Assembly (NCBI GenBank): GCA_963790075.1
Contig: CAWBNG010000009.1
Location: 265,908 to 329,907, forward strand
Source of the DNA: CAYOUV01 sp963790075
GTDB taxonomy: Bacteria > Chloroflexota > Anaerolineae > Anaerolineales > Villigracilaceae
Length of the DNA stretch: 64,000 nt
Reading direction: 5' to 3'
Made by a program: the position numbers and the translations under genes. The first letter of the stretch is position 1. The number at the start of each line of letters is the position of its first letter. Under the pieces are notes generated by a model that made no database searches, was not told the DNA's origin, and saw only the letters and a program-made list of their open reading frames with translations. Of this stretch, positions 55,901 to 63,155 are shown one piece after another.

Positions 55901-58900
55901 GTGCCGCCACCGGCGCCGACGGAGAGGCGATCTTCACCCTGCCGGCAGGCAGCTACCGCTTCCGAGCCGACTATAACGGCACGCAGTTCTGGAGCGATAT
56001 GCAAAACGACTGCACCCTGCCCGGCTGCCGCCAGGACTCGGTGCGGGTTACCTCACCAGTGAGCGTGACCGTCCAGGATACGGATGGTGCGCCTAAGTCC
56101 GGCCTCAAAGTGTATGCCTTCGACGGCACGACCTATACCGGCTACAACAAGACCACGGATACCAGCGGTCAGGTTGCGTTCACCCTGCCTGAGGGCAGCT
56201 ACCGCTTCCGCGCCGACTACAACGGCACCCAGTTCTGGAGCGATTCCCAGAACCACTGCTCTGTTCCGGGCTGTACCAGCGCAGGTGTGACGGTCACTAA
56301 GCCTGTGACCGTGACCGTCCAGGATGCGGGCGGGGCACCGCAGTCCGGCATCAAGGTCTACGCCTTCGACGGCACGACCTATACCGGCTACAACAAGACC
56401 ACGGATGCGAACGGGCTGGCGCTCTTCACCCTGCCGCAGGGTAATTACCGCTTCCGGGCCGACTTCGACGGGGCACAGTACTGGAGCGGTGACGCCAACC
56501 ACTGCACGCTGCCCGGCTGTACGGCCGTGACCGTCACGGTTGGCTCGATTGTTATTCCTCCTACTATCTCAATCCCGACCATCACACCCAGCGCAACCCC
56601 AACCGCAACCAATACTCCTACGCCAACAGGGACACCCACCTCGTCTCCGACCGATACGCCCAGCGCGACTCCCACGGCCAGCGAAACCGCAACCCCAGAG
56701 GCCGATACAGCCACACCGGCTGCCTCCGGGGGTGGACTCCGCCTGGCCGCACTGGCGCGCAGCCAGGTTCAGGCGGACCCGACGGGCACGGAGGTACTTG
56801 TGACTGTGCAGGATACGGAGGGGGCACCCAAGCAAGGCTTGAAGGTCTACACCTTCACTGGCACGACCTACACCGGCTTGAGCGCCACCACCAATGCGAA
56901 CGGCCAGGCCATCTTCGACCTGCCGGATGGGGACTATCGCTTCCGCGCGGATCTGAATGGCACCCAGTTCTGGAGCGAGACCAGCAACAATTGCAGTGTG
57001 CCCGGCTGTACCGCAGCCACAGTGACCGTTACGGTCCCCGTTACCGTGACTGTGCAGGATACGGACGGGACGCCCAAAGCGGGCCTGCCGGTCTACGCCT
57101 TTAACGGCACATCCTACACCGGCTACCACGGCACGACGGATGCGGACGGTCAGGCCGTCTTCACCCTGCCGCCAGGCGACTACCGATTCCAGGCCGATTT
57201 CAACGGCACGCAGTTCTGGAGCAGTGTCGGGGATGACTGCACCCTGCCGAGTTGCCAGAGTGCCACGGTCACTGTCACAAAACCGCTGACCCTGACGGTG
57301 CAGGATACGGACGGAGCGCCAAAGCAAAGCTTGCATGTCTACGCTTTTGACGGTTCGGCCTACACCGGCTACAACAGCACAACGGATGCCGACGGCCAGG
57401 TCGTCTTCACCCTGCCCCAGGGCGATTACCGTTTCCGGGCCGATCTAAATGGTACGCAATTCTGGAGTGGAGAGGCCAACCACTGCACGCTTCCGGGATG
57501 TGAGAGTGCTGCCATCACGGTAACCATACCAGTGATGGTGACGGTCCAGAGCTATTCCGGTCAACCGTACTCGAATCTGAAGGTCTATGCTTTTACCCTT
57601 TCGGGCACAGGCGCTGGAGATACCTACACCGGCTACAACGGGACCACCGATGCGAACGGCCAGACACTCTTTACTTTACCGCAAGGCGACTATCGCTTCC
57701 GCGCCGATTACGACGGCGTGCAGTTCTGGAGCAGCGAAGGGAATAGCTGCAGCCTGCCTGGCTGCGCGCAGGATACCGTCAGGCTGCCTGGCGGCACAGG
57801 TGTGGGGACGGTGACGATCGACTACAGCTACGATCCGCTCTACCACCTCATCGCTGCCGATTACGATACCGGCGACTATTTCCACTACACCTACGATGCG
57901 ATTGGGAATCGATTGACGCAGGAAAACGCTGTCCAGGGTCTGCCGGCTACGACGACATATACCTATGACGGTGCCAATCGTCTGACCAGTGTGAACGGCG
58001 TGACCTACACCTGGGATGCCAAAGGGAACCTGCTAAATGATGGCGTCAATACTTATGCGTACGATGCTGCCAACAGGTTGACGTCATTCACGGGTCCAAC
58101 TGTGACGACGACTTACAGATACAATGGGCTCGGCGATCGTTTGCAGGAAATCGTGAATGGACAAACGACGACCTTTACCATGGACCTGAACGCCAGCCTG
58201 CCTCAAGCCCTTAGCGACGGCACCTATGACTACCTGTATGGAGTCAGCCGCTTAGCGCAAGTGAACAGGGATACCTTGGGCACCGAATACTTCCTGGGGG
58301 ATGCGCTGGGTTCGGTCCGGCAACTGACCGATGAAACGGGAAACATCACTTTTGCCCAGGCTTATGATCCCTTTGGGGTGGTAACACAGACAGGGGGAGA
58401 ATCGCAAACGGTATATGGCTTCACCAATGAACATAACAACCAAGGCTTGGTGTATTTGCGTTCCAGAATGTATTCTCCATCTATCGGAAGATTCGTTACT
58501 CGCGATGGCTGGGATGGGGACCCATACAGACCTATTTCAAATAATGATTGGCTATATTCTTATGACAACCCGATAATGCTAGTAGATCCAAGCGGATTCC
58601 AGCCGAGTCAGAGCAGCAGTGAAGAACCTTGCATTTTGGGCGGTGAACAGTTCTGTATTCTAGATAATGGCTTATACGCTGGTGCTTTCCTGGACGAGAG
58701 TCATTTTGGGGCTGGTGATCCAAAAGGGCTTTGGAGGAATTTGAAGCAGGGGAGAGGAAAAGGTGAAACGCTTGTCGAATTGGGTCAATATTCACCTGGT
58801 TTCAAATTCATCGGAGAATATTCTATTGATATTCCTGCCAATATATCGAATGAAAAATTGGCAGGAATTGGCGCGGGTATATGGGTGGATTATCAGAAAA

Positions 58901-59295
58901 GGTATGAAACATGGCAGTTTACATGGTACTTCCCCGGAGGAACTCACTCGGCCTTCGAAACGGCCGATATTTCATCAACATACCTAGGGTTTGTAGGTGC
59001 TGTCAAGGGGTATAGCTATGAAACAATAGTGATGCTATTAGGTGGTGGGCACTCTTCTCCAGACGCACCGTCTGGGCACTCTCAAACAGATATAGCAACC
59101 TGGGATCCCTGTAACCCCCTAAGATGTATATTATGGTCTTGCAGTGAAACGAGCCCCCGAAATGACACGATCTTCTTGAAAGCTCCGGACTCGTCTGGTA
59201 AATATCGATTCTTGCCATACCCTCCAGAATTATACATAGAACCATTGAACGAATACTGGAGCTTCAAAGATTACTGGAAATCGATTCATTTGTAG
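46963..59295 (+). CDS. Giant secreted RHS/YD-repeat protein with Cys-paired beta repeats and unknown C-terminal domain
   Basis: 4110 residues, one intact frame. Residues about 1-45 are a signal peptide. About 160-690 are two glycine-rich blocks (GGSGG type, beta-helix-like), about 690-1020 are invasin/Big-1 and DUF11-like domains, about 1020-1350 are further beta domains. 'GDPINTRTGTFSYTNVDLTL' (about 1655) is the DUF6531 start of the RHS shell; YD repeats fill about 1770-2785. Nine tandem Cna-B/SpaA-like repeats (about 2786-3611) interrupt the shell, with a Pro/Thr linker after the fifth. The RHS core ends 'MLVDPSGF' (about 3880) and a 230-residue C-terminal domain follows ('FLDESHFGAGDPKGLW'). 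RHS shells enclose a variable C-terminal domain, often a toxin; here its activity is unknown. Confidence 0.92.
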   Translation: MHAFFGRKAFGKTLHAVGAKTINAIVLAVVLLSNVTGVARVSAAQGSSQQTHKAPEIFEGKNDFPPIIFTHSEPEIGRDPEDASTKHSNFDQTENSPTNTGLLQTTSCQTSGALVISNGETCSLEDEAYTFDSILIQTGGTLILKGNSTLNHGVTISSGSLVIESGGLVSANGQGYLGAAGPGKGTNGTGANNQAGGAGYGGLGGSGYGGYAGGTAYGDVYNPAELGSGGGSVGSTAGGSGGGAIRLVISGTLQVDGILSANGNDGGHTSFNGAGGGSGGSIWVTTLNFAGSGQVRADGGSGGSSLFYGSGGGGAGGRIAIEVSGAKTFNGLVTTFGRGGNQISGGGTVYWADDDRLVVDNNSQAGRLTILLPGDYDFEHIDLLHRGALRVLGTASTLTLANGALGGDGTGQIETEGTIIAPAAFVISGATINYFENFSGPTAITIQSNGCLSMSSPSAYHTGSYSLPDTTVASGGTLKLLSPGDGDTDYTDDPPLQLNINNLTIEAGGLLTANGSGYPGIANSSRGPGGGVAGGASTGGGGGHGGPGQSAAGAGGIAYGSAAQPVLPGSSGGGGGDIYGNRTAGGAGGGAMMLIVGDTLTVDGSITSNGVSGGSRGGGGSGGSILIEAANLLGSGSIHAEGSSGVGGGSGGGGRIAVYTGNSNHTISFSVSGGSGWEIGGEGSIYLDQLDLLNSTLEISPSQQTADGTSLATLTVTVLNVDGYPMPGKPVEVAVSSGFGLSINDQAVGNNEYLSIGDTDENGQVGATLKTTKAGTRTLKARSGQELIMQQASVEFLPGAVSADLSSISASPGQVPADGTTPVAVTVIARDAYSNLIPGATVALQASGSAVVTQPSGPTDNQGRAIGSLKDAVNESVTVSASVDGVSLSHTASATFKGADLSVTLTAPAEALAGNAIQYTVKVSNSNYLQAQNTSVQLDLPSGATYVGTSSPVVPSQNGQSLTWDLGTVGAGAVSTFAVYAKLDASLAVGTDLAAQVSVSTSSPEENPANNTDSTQTTIVDGYAFSASIAPASHTLGQGAPVSFDITIKNIGLLIGQYELTVPDLDSAWYSLSPSNVSLSPGEITKVTLNVQVNSCTPTGSLPFTVNVRNLVNDGTKTLPASLDLQSGPVLSGLSPNSGSTLGSRDVTVSWRSDVDSTGVLTVFPAGQPDQASTFTTESGTVHTVVVPNLDRNLTYEWYVENTSSCGTTASAHRQFTVGNGIVFVNRSQNITIDRDYDQRVNISVRNDDSAPHTLTTSLTSPYEDLIVNFVGSGSIDETITLQPGETRQVELALHAQDTQLRSYDLTAALVADENGTPINDNATLHVTVLSDGDFTIVEDEAAFDPLTLGRTYVITNHGKPITDLSLKAVDPTTGEPARIFLQPSVDHARLETGQSIRVVAYPVFTEEDASQQASALGTPHLAAIGSGVIPIDYTLTGTGAGVTKTQSGSTSCPSGKQIFAVQLENMTCTFETKDWYCTNRPVVNTPLLIPAFIDSASIESVNLSFVNQPHSNVRPHSGQISFNGYQVASFSDTIPTGQYSVDVPASYWNDGVAGSVVQNIGLDTQHPNGGHYVSADLFTLQVGISQATTYACADSATSARQAVLKTYDCSVTSILEWGSFVQDDAVANLADCEDTMECQTGGASTGTQKKGGDPINTRTGTFSYTNVDLTLPTSAGNLLFQRAYSSATTVNSENIMGPGWTHNHNARLIFPDDLDGETGFVILRSVVGNEYQFRIEADGTYTTAPGVTATLSHNGNTYTLKTSAQSTLIFGEDGKLMSRADEFGRAFTYAYDTNGKLTRVSADQGTRYIDFSYDTQGRIVSVADHSGRQVLFSYDTMGNLITYTDVLGQTWNYSYDFDSHMTQVIDPSGTNIVQTEYDLQGRAYRQFDGNGNLLVMLVYNPDGSTTAYNALGKVENYNYDNRNVLTDEANPLGAITSKTYDSNFRPATIKDPSGQTTTLTWSVAGANLTQVVDAAGGQTDITYDALNNPTSVVDPLGYLSTYTYDGSLLTGAADALDNQTTYTYTPEGYLISVTDPKRGTTSYTYDQFGQRTSMNDALGNVWGYSYDSLGRLTNLTDPLGRVTHNEYDAAGRLVRSTRNYDPARPQNDQNQWNIVTEYAYDVRGDQISVTDTYGRTTSYEYDDFGMLIRTIDPAGNVNTNTYNAAGQLISTTDPLGRVTSYEYDAAGQLVKTTNPLGNVTHTTYNPDSTVASTTDALGRVTRYQYDELKRVVAVTAPGGGVTRSEYDAAGNMVASIDPLGNRTTYEYDALGRLIKQTDPLNGVTEHFYDEVGNRIQSIDPRGNATTYTYDDANRLLAVTDALGNITSYEYDDLGLRTAIVDANGNRTTYSYDALDRVVTVTDPLGRTTTTAYDALGQALSRMDSNGVVTTFEYDSLGRLTSRTDPLGGVTTLVYDAVGNQLSVTDPNGHVSSTSYDALNRPVSMTDPLGNVTSTSYDAAGQVITTSDALGNVTSFGYDAAGRQTSVTDPLGNLTQNTYDSAGRLVNVTDANGVVTHFEYDALGRLIAVVENYRPGFQPTAEINVRTEYSYDANGNRLTITDANNHVTTFTYDVLNRLHQESDPLGDTWQYGYDGVGNCVSVYDANHVLTTYTFDAANQLTDIDYPGTSEDVSFTYDDAGRRASMTDGLGTTTWTYDDLNRPITISDPFGATVGHSYDAVGNRTGLAYPDGNSVSYSYDPANRLTGVTDWNDQTTQYTYDPLGRLLNVLRPNGVDSAYTYDVAGRLLALQHASTEATLSSFQYAYDNVGNRTQAIETTQTGGTGPTVQVTVTETSGLPMAGKTVYVFNGDTYTGYNRVTDINGQASITLPEGSYRFRVDVDGTQFWSGVANHCTIGQCASVMISVPEAVLVSVRDTDGAPKAGLKVYAFDGTTYTNFSATTDASGQVSLRLPEGNYRFRADINGTQFWSGESNHCAVPGCTIVSIDVSVPVVVRVLDDLDMPLSGVNVYAFDGDTYTNFSAATGADGEAIFTLPAGSYRFRADYNGTQFWSDMQNDCTLPGCRQDSVRVTSPVSVTVQDTDGAPKSGLKVYAFDGTTYTGYNKTTDTSGQVAFTLPEGSYRFRADYNGTQFWSDSQNHCSVPGCTSAGVTVTKPVTVTVQDAGGAPQSGIKVYAFDGTTYTGYNKTTDANGLALFTLPQGNYRFRADFDGAQYWSGDANHCTLPGCTAVTVTVGSIVIPPTISIPTITPSATPTATNTPTPTGTPTSSPTDTPSATPTASETATPEADTATPAASGGGLRLAALARSQVQADPTGTEVLVTVQDTEGAPKQGLKVYTFTGTTYTGLSATTNANGQAIFDLPDGDYRFRADLNGTQFWSETSNNCSVPGCTAATVTVTVPVTVTVQDTDGTPKAGLPVYAFNGTSYTGYHGTTDADGQAVFTLPPGDYRFQADFNGTQFWSSVGDDCTLPSCQSATVTVTKPLTLTVQDTDGAPKQSLHVYAFDGSAYTGYNSTTDADGQVVFTLPQGDYRFRADLNGTQFWSGEANHCTLPGCESAAITVTIPVMVTVQSYSGQPYSNLKVYAFTLSGTGAGDTYTGYNGTTDANGQTLFTLPQGDYRFRADYDGVQFWSSEGNSCSLPGCAQDTVRLPGGTGVGTVTIDYSYDPLYHLIAADYDTGDYFHYTYDAIGNRLTQENAVQGLPATTTYTYDGANRLTSVNGVTYTWDAKGNLLNDGVNTYAYDAANRLTSFTGPTVTTTYRYNGLGDRLQEIVNGQTTTFTMDLNASLPQALSDGTYDYLYGVSRLAQVNRDTLGTEYFLGDALGSVRQLTDETGNITFAQAYDPFGVVTQTGGESQTVYGFTNEHNNQGLVYLRSRMYSPSIGRFVTRDGWDGDPYRPISNNDWLYSYDNPIMLVDPSGFQPSQSSSEEPCILGGEQFCILDNGLYAGAFLDESHFGAGDPKGLWRNLKQGRGKGETLVELGQYSPGFKFIGEYSIDIPANISNEKLAGIGAGIWVDYQKRYETWQFTWYFPGGTHSAFETADISSTYLGFVGAVKGYSYETIVMLLGGGHSSPDAPSGHSQTDIATWDPCNPLRCILWSCSETSPRNDTIFLKAPDSSGKYRFLPYPPELYIEPLNEYWSFKDYWKSIHL
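55318..57795 (+). repeat. Nine tandem protein-coding repeats inside the RHS gene
   Basis: Units of about 80 residues (about 240 bases) share the pattern 'VTVQDTDGAPKxGLKVYAFDG', 'LPEGSYRFRADYNGTQFWS' and a Cys pair in 'NHCTLPGC'. They resemble Cna-B/SpaA-type adhesin repeats. A Thr/Pro/Ser linker (about 56570-56790) splits five from four. The ninth has a short extra loop. The units differ at many silent sites, so the array is old rather than freshly amplified. The paired Cys in each unit could form a disulphide. Confidence 0.85.
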
Positions 59296-59354
59296 TGCGT
59301 AAATCTGGCCTATACCCAAGAATTAGCATAGAAAAACGGGAAGGGAGAGACTAT

Positions 59355-60515
59355 ATGAAAAGCAAGTCCATAAAGTTTACTCTGGTTGTAATTGGCATTC
59401 TGATTGGTGTAGTAGGTGTTTCATACCTGGTTCTAAAATGGCAATCCCGATTAGTTATCGAGCGGCTTCCTCCGAATATAGCACCACCTATTGAGATAAC
59501 CAAATCACTTGCGTTATTATCTTCCGAAACAGTGGGAAGGATGAGTGAGGTTGTCTCCCTTGATCCTCCTGGCCATGCTAACGGCGTTGTATCATTAACG
59601 CAACCGACGGCGAACAAATATCTCCTGGTTGTATATGGGAATGGAATATTTCGTCGATGGGATTTAGATAGTCGAAAAATAGTAACTGAATTCAATTTCC
59701 TGAGTGCTAATAAGAAAGGAGTGAACTTTAGCGCAGATGGATCTATAGTCATTACGCCAGGAAAAGTACTCCCTGAGGGTTTGAGTGGCTATAACGTTTG
59801 GGATACAGAGTCCGGCGAGAGGCTTGACTGTTGGGGTGCTCATTGCCCCACAGGGGATCCAGAAGATTCTCAATTTGTTGATACGGGAATAGTGTTGGAA
59901 CCCAACTCCAAATGGATAATTGATTATAGCGATGCAACCATAGGTGCGGTGGGTATAAGGGATAATATTATCTCGCATATAAGCATTGATTATCCATACG
60001 ACAATCAAAAATTACACATTAGCCGAGTTATTCTGGATCAAACTGGTTCCTATCTTGCATATTCTCTTGAAGAAGGCAGGATAGCCATTTTCAATACTAA
60101 GGAATTCTTAGGATTTGAAAAAGTATTCTTTGAAAAAAGTAGAAACTTTGGAAGTCTTTCGTCAAAAGAAAAGATTCGTACTGTTGACATGACCTTTGAC
60201 GATACGCGAAGTTGGCTGGCATGGCTGAATGATAAAGAACTCATAGTCTGGGATTTGAGGAAGCTAACAAATGCCAATCACATCAAATTACCTATTGATG
60301 GTGGGATAGTAATTATGTTCAATCATGCGGGGAATTTGTTGGCAGTAGGAACCGAAAATGGCTTCTTCATACTAAGTTTAGAGAAGGGAGAGAAGATCGA
60401 AGAGTTCAATGTTGGAGAAGTAACGGCCCTTTACTTTACCAAGGATGATCGTGCATTATTATGGGGTGATACACAGGGTGGGATTCATGTGTGGGGAATA
60501 AGACCCAACAATTAA
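59355..60515 (+). CDS. Membrane-anchored WD40-like beta-propeller protein
   Basis: 386 residues from the ATG at 59355, with GGGAGA upstream. A single membrane helix at about residues 8-30 is followed by WD40-like repeats: 'YGNGIFRRWDLDSRKIV', 'GYNVWDTESGERLDCW', 'KELIVWDLRKL', 'TQGGIHVWGI'. It lies 59 bases after the RHS gene, the position where immunity genes of RHS toxins are found. It may therefore be an immunity or partner protein; that is inference, as beta-propellers are not a standard immunity fold. Confidence 0.8.
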   Translation: MKSKSIKFTLVVIGILIGVVGVSYLVLKWQSRLVIERLPPNIAPPIEITKSLALLSSETVGRMSEVVSLDPPGHANGVVSLTQPTANKYLLVVYGNGIFRRWDLDSRKIVTEFNFLSANKKGVNFSADGSIVITPGKVLPEGLSGYNVWDTESGERLDCWGAHCPTGDPEDSQFVDTGIVLEPNSKWIIDYSDATIGAVGIRDNIISHISIDYPYDNQKLHISRVILDQTGSYLAYSLEEGRIAIFNTKEFLGFEKVFFEKSRNFGSLSSKEKIRTVDMTFDDTRSWLAWLNDKELIVWDLRKLTNANHIKLPIDGGIVIMFNHAGNLLAVGTENGFFILSLEKGEKIEEFNVGEVTALYFTKDDRALLWGDTQGGIHVWGIRPNN

Positions 60516-60628
60516 CTTCAAAGGCTTTTGAGTGTTGTACAATCACTATCATACGCCATCCAGACGGTGGCCTCCAACTGCCAGGATCACAAAAAATGAG
60601 ACGGTTATCGTGGGTTGTCGTGTGATTC

Positions 60629-61504
60629 CTAACCAGAAATCGCCTGGATCAACGGCACACCCACGATCACCAGCACCGTGACCACGAAGGGTAAGAAGTA
60701 GAACACCGCCGAGACCACACCCAGATTAGAGCCCAGCCGCTCGGCGCGCGTCTCGGCCTGGGCGATAAACTCATCGGCGAAGGTCTGCGCCAGGGATTTG
60801 AGCAGGCCCTGCACCTGCACCCCTTTCCCCACGAACCCCAATTGAATCGCCAGGCTGATCAACCCGGCGTGCCGGCTTTCTTCAGCGGCCTGCCTGAGCA
60901 TACCGCCTTCCCCATCCCGCAGGAAAAGCGCCTTGCCCGAGCCACCCTCCAGCACGCGTCGGAACCAGGCCGCCGTCTGCGTGGTACCTTGCGCAGCGCG
61001 CCGGATCACAGTCTCCAATGCCGCGCCGCTGGCCGACTCGGCCGCCATTAACTGCACGAACTCCGGTAGTTCCTGCGCGATTCGCAGACGCACCGTCTCG
61101 GCTTTACCGTGCAGATCCGAGCGCGCCAGCGACCAGCCGGCCAACAGGCCGCCGGCCAGCGCCAGGCTCGATCCCAGCGCCAGGTAGGCTGCCAGGCCCA
61201 CGCCGAGCGTGATCAGCAGTTGTCTCAAAAAGACCGCCGCCGGGCTGCGACCCTGTAACTTCCCATCGGTGAAGGAAGCCCAGTACAGGTCGGAGGCCAC
61301 CTGGCGCAGGTAGCCGGGCACCAGCCGCGACAGCCATCCACCTACGCGTTCTTCCAGAATGGATATTGCGCTAGCCCTGGGCTGCTCCGAACGCGAGATG
61401 CGCGCGGCGGCGCGGCGGTCGACCAGCTCCACGAAACGCTCGAAGGTCACCGCGATCAGCAGGGACAGAACCAGCGCCGTCAGCGTAATTTGGAGTTCGA
61501 TCAC
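60629..61504 (-). CDS. tadC: TadC-like pilus assembly membrane protein (T2SSF domain)
   Basis: 291 residues from a GTG start that overlaps the tadB stop (61501-61504). Hydrophobic helices at about 3-22, 92-125 and 262-288 flank the cytoplasmic GspF-like region 'LPEFVQLMAAESASGAALET' and 'QGLLKSLAQTFADEFIAQAE'. With TadB it forms the inner-membrane platform of the Tad secretion system. It ends 114 bases after the plus-strand WD40-like gene on the other side. Confidence 0.88.
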   Translation of the reverse strand: MIELQITLTALVLSLLIAVTFERFVELVDRRAAARISRSEQPRASAISILEERVGGWLSRLVPGYLRQVASDLYWASFTDGKLQGRSPAAVFLRQLLITLGVGLAAYLALGSSLALAGGLLAGWSLARSDLHGKAETVRLRIAQELPEFVQLMAAESASGAALETVIRRAAQGTTQTAAWFRRVLEGGSGKALFLRDGEGGMLRQAAEESRHAGLISLAIQLGFVGKGVQVQGLLKSLAQTFADEFIAQAETRAERLGSNLGVVSAVFYFLPFVVTVLVIVGVPLIQAISG

Positions 61505-61750
61505 ACCACCCTCCGGATCTCGCGGCGCATGGTCAGGAAGCCCAGGAGCATGACGCCCATCGTCACGGCGATCACCACCTGCACCAGGGGCGCGCGAAAG
61601 GACTCGGCCGTGGCCGGATCGCGCGCCATCATCACCAGCACCCCGCCCATGATGAGCGGGATCAATCGGGCAGCCTGCAGCGCCTGCGCGGCTTTGGCGC
61701 GGGCGTGATTGCGGACCGAGATCAGGCGTTGGATTTGCATGGCAGCTGCG
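61501..61750 (-). pseudogene. tadB: TadB C-terminal fragment cut by an RHS gene
   Basis: Only the last 80 or so residues remain: 'NHARAKAAQALQAARLIPLI', then 'MGGVLVMMARDPATAE' and a final membrane helix ending 'TMRREIRRVV'. These match the end of a TadB/T2SSF protein. Upstream of about 61750 the DNA becomes RHS coding sequence on the opposite strand, so the main cytoplasmic domain is lost. Either a recombination event or an assembly join. Confidence 0.72.
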
Positions 61751-63155
61751 GTCACGGCGCTCTCCAACGGCAACACCTATTCCTACGACGCCAACGGCAA
61801 CATGACCTGCCGGGTGGAGAACGGCCAGACCTTCAAGCAGGACTTCAACACCGAAAACCGCCTGGCGGTCGTCTCCCTGATGAGCGGCGACTGCGCCAGC
61901 GGCACCGCGCTCGCCACCTGGACCTTCACCTACGACGGCGACGGCAATCGCGTCAAGCAGGTCTATGATGACGGGACCGGCCCGTTAACCAGCCTGTATT
62001 TCATGGGCGGCGCCTACGAAGTGACCGTGGAATCCGGCGCGGTGATGAAATACTACGCCATCGCCGGCCAGACGGTAGCCATGGATGATGGCACCGGCAT
62101 GCAGTACTTGCTGACCGACCATCTCGGCTCGGTGGTGAGCGTACTCGATGACAATGGTACCGTGCTCAGCCAGCAGCGATACCTGCCCTTCGGCGCGGTG
62201 CGCACGGACGTGGGTGCAGTCACCCAGACCGATTTCGGCTACACCTTCCAGCGAAACCTGCCTGACTTGGGCTTGATGGACTATCATGCACGCTTCTATG
62301 ATTCTGGTCTAAAACGATGGACCCAGCCGGATTCGATTGTGTCAAATTCACTTAGTCCTCAGGCATTAATCGATATTCCTACGTGTCAAACAACCCTATC
62401 AACTATATTGATCCAACTGGGCATTATATTTTTGATGATGATCCAGCAATTATGTCGAATAGCGGTAATATATATAAACCCTCATATTTCTATAGTCCAA
62501 GCGATGCCCAAACTGCTTTCGGTGTACCTGTGGCAATGAGAGTAACCCAAGGGACTGCAGTGGCTTCTTCTGGGGGTGATATAGTTGGCCTGATTGAAGA
62601 TGCTAAGCCAGATGGGCATTTCGTTTCACTTGGGTTTTCGGTATCTAAAGGAGTTAGTCCCAAGGATTTTTGGACAGGAAGTGTAGATATTGTGCGGGAA
62701 TCAGACGATACCCTAAATCCTTTTGATAATCATACTGGGGGTATTTACATCTCCAAGGATTAAGAATCCAGCCATAGACGAAATTGCCGGTTCAAGCGAA
62801 TCGGAGAAACCACCACAATTTTTGTTACCGACTATCGGAGTAACAGTATCTTGGGGAGCTATCTATAAAAGCGGTCATTACGGGAATTTCGATGTTTTGG
62901 ATTATTCGGGGCCATTTATAGTTGATGTTGCTGGAGTTAATATTTGGCTTATTAGGGGCAGGTAAAGAAATATTTACTGCTGCCGATCGAAAAACCGGAA
63001 AAAGAGATTGGAGTCTCTTCGGTGTAGGTAATACATTTAGCTTTGGATGGGGTTTTGACTTACAAGCTGGACAATACGCAGTAAATTCCACGTACAGGGG
63101 GACATTCAATGATATATTTTTCCCTCCACCAACATACTGGATTGAAATAAAATGA
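61750..63155 (+). pseudogene. Second RHS protein, 5' truncated and frameshifted
   Basis: RHS coding sequence begins abruptly at 'VTALSNGNTYSYDANGNMTC' and runs through the core ('YLLTDHLGSVVSVLDDNGTV', 'LGLMDYHARFYDSGLKRWTQ'). Near 62368 one A is missing; the next frame gives 'NRYSYVSNNPINYIDPTGH' and a C-terminal domain. Further frame changes occur near 62760 and 62935; the last frame ends 'FFPPPTYWIEIK' at 63155. It is a different RHS subtype from the giant gene. The C-terminal domain of about 255 residues is unlike known toxins I can recall. Confidence 0.7.

Noticed and set aside
56569..57336. 255-codon minus-strand frame inside the RHS repeats, with similar shorter ones at 54292-55248 and 53251-53823
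   Set aside because: They are antisense shadows produced by repeated, GC-rich codons of the RHS gene; no ribosome sites and no family likeness.
55318..57795. Regularly spaced repeat array that could look like CRISPR
   Set aside because: The units are about 240 bases, lie in frame in a large gene and differ at silent positions; there are no short identical repeats with unique spacers.
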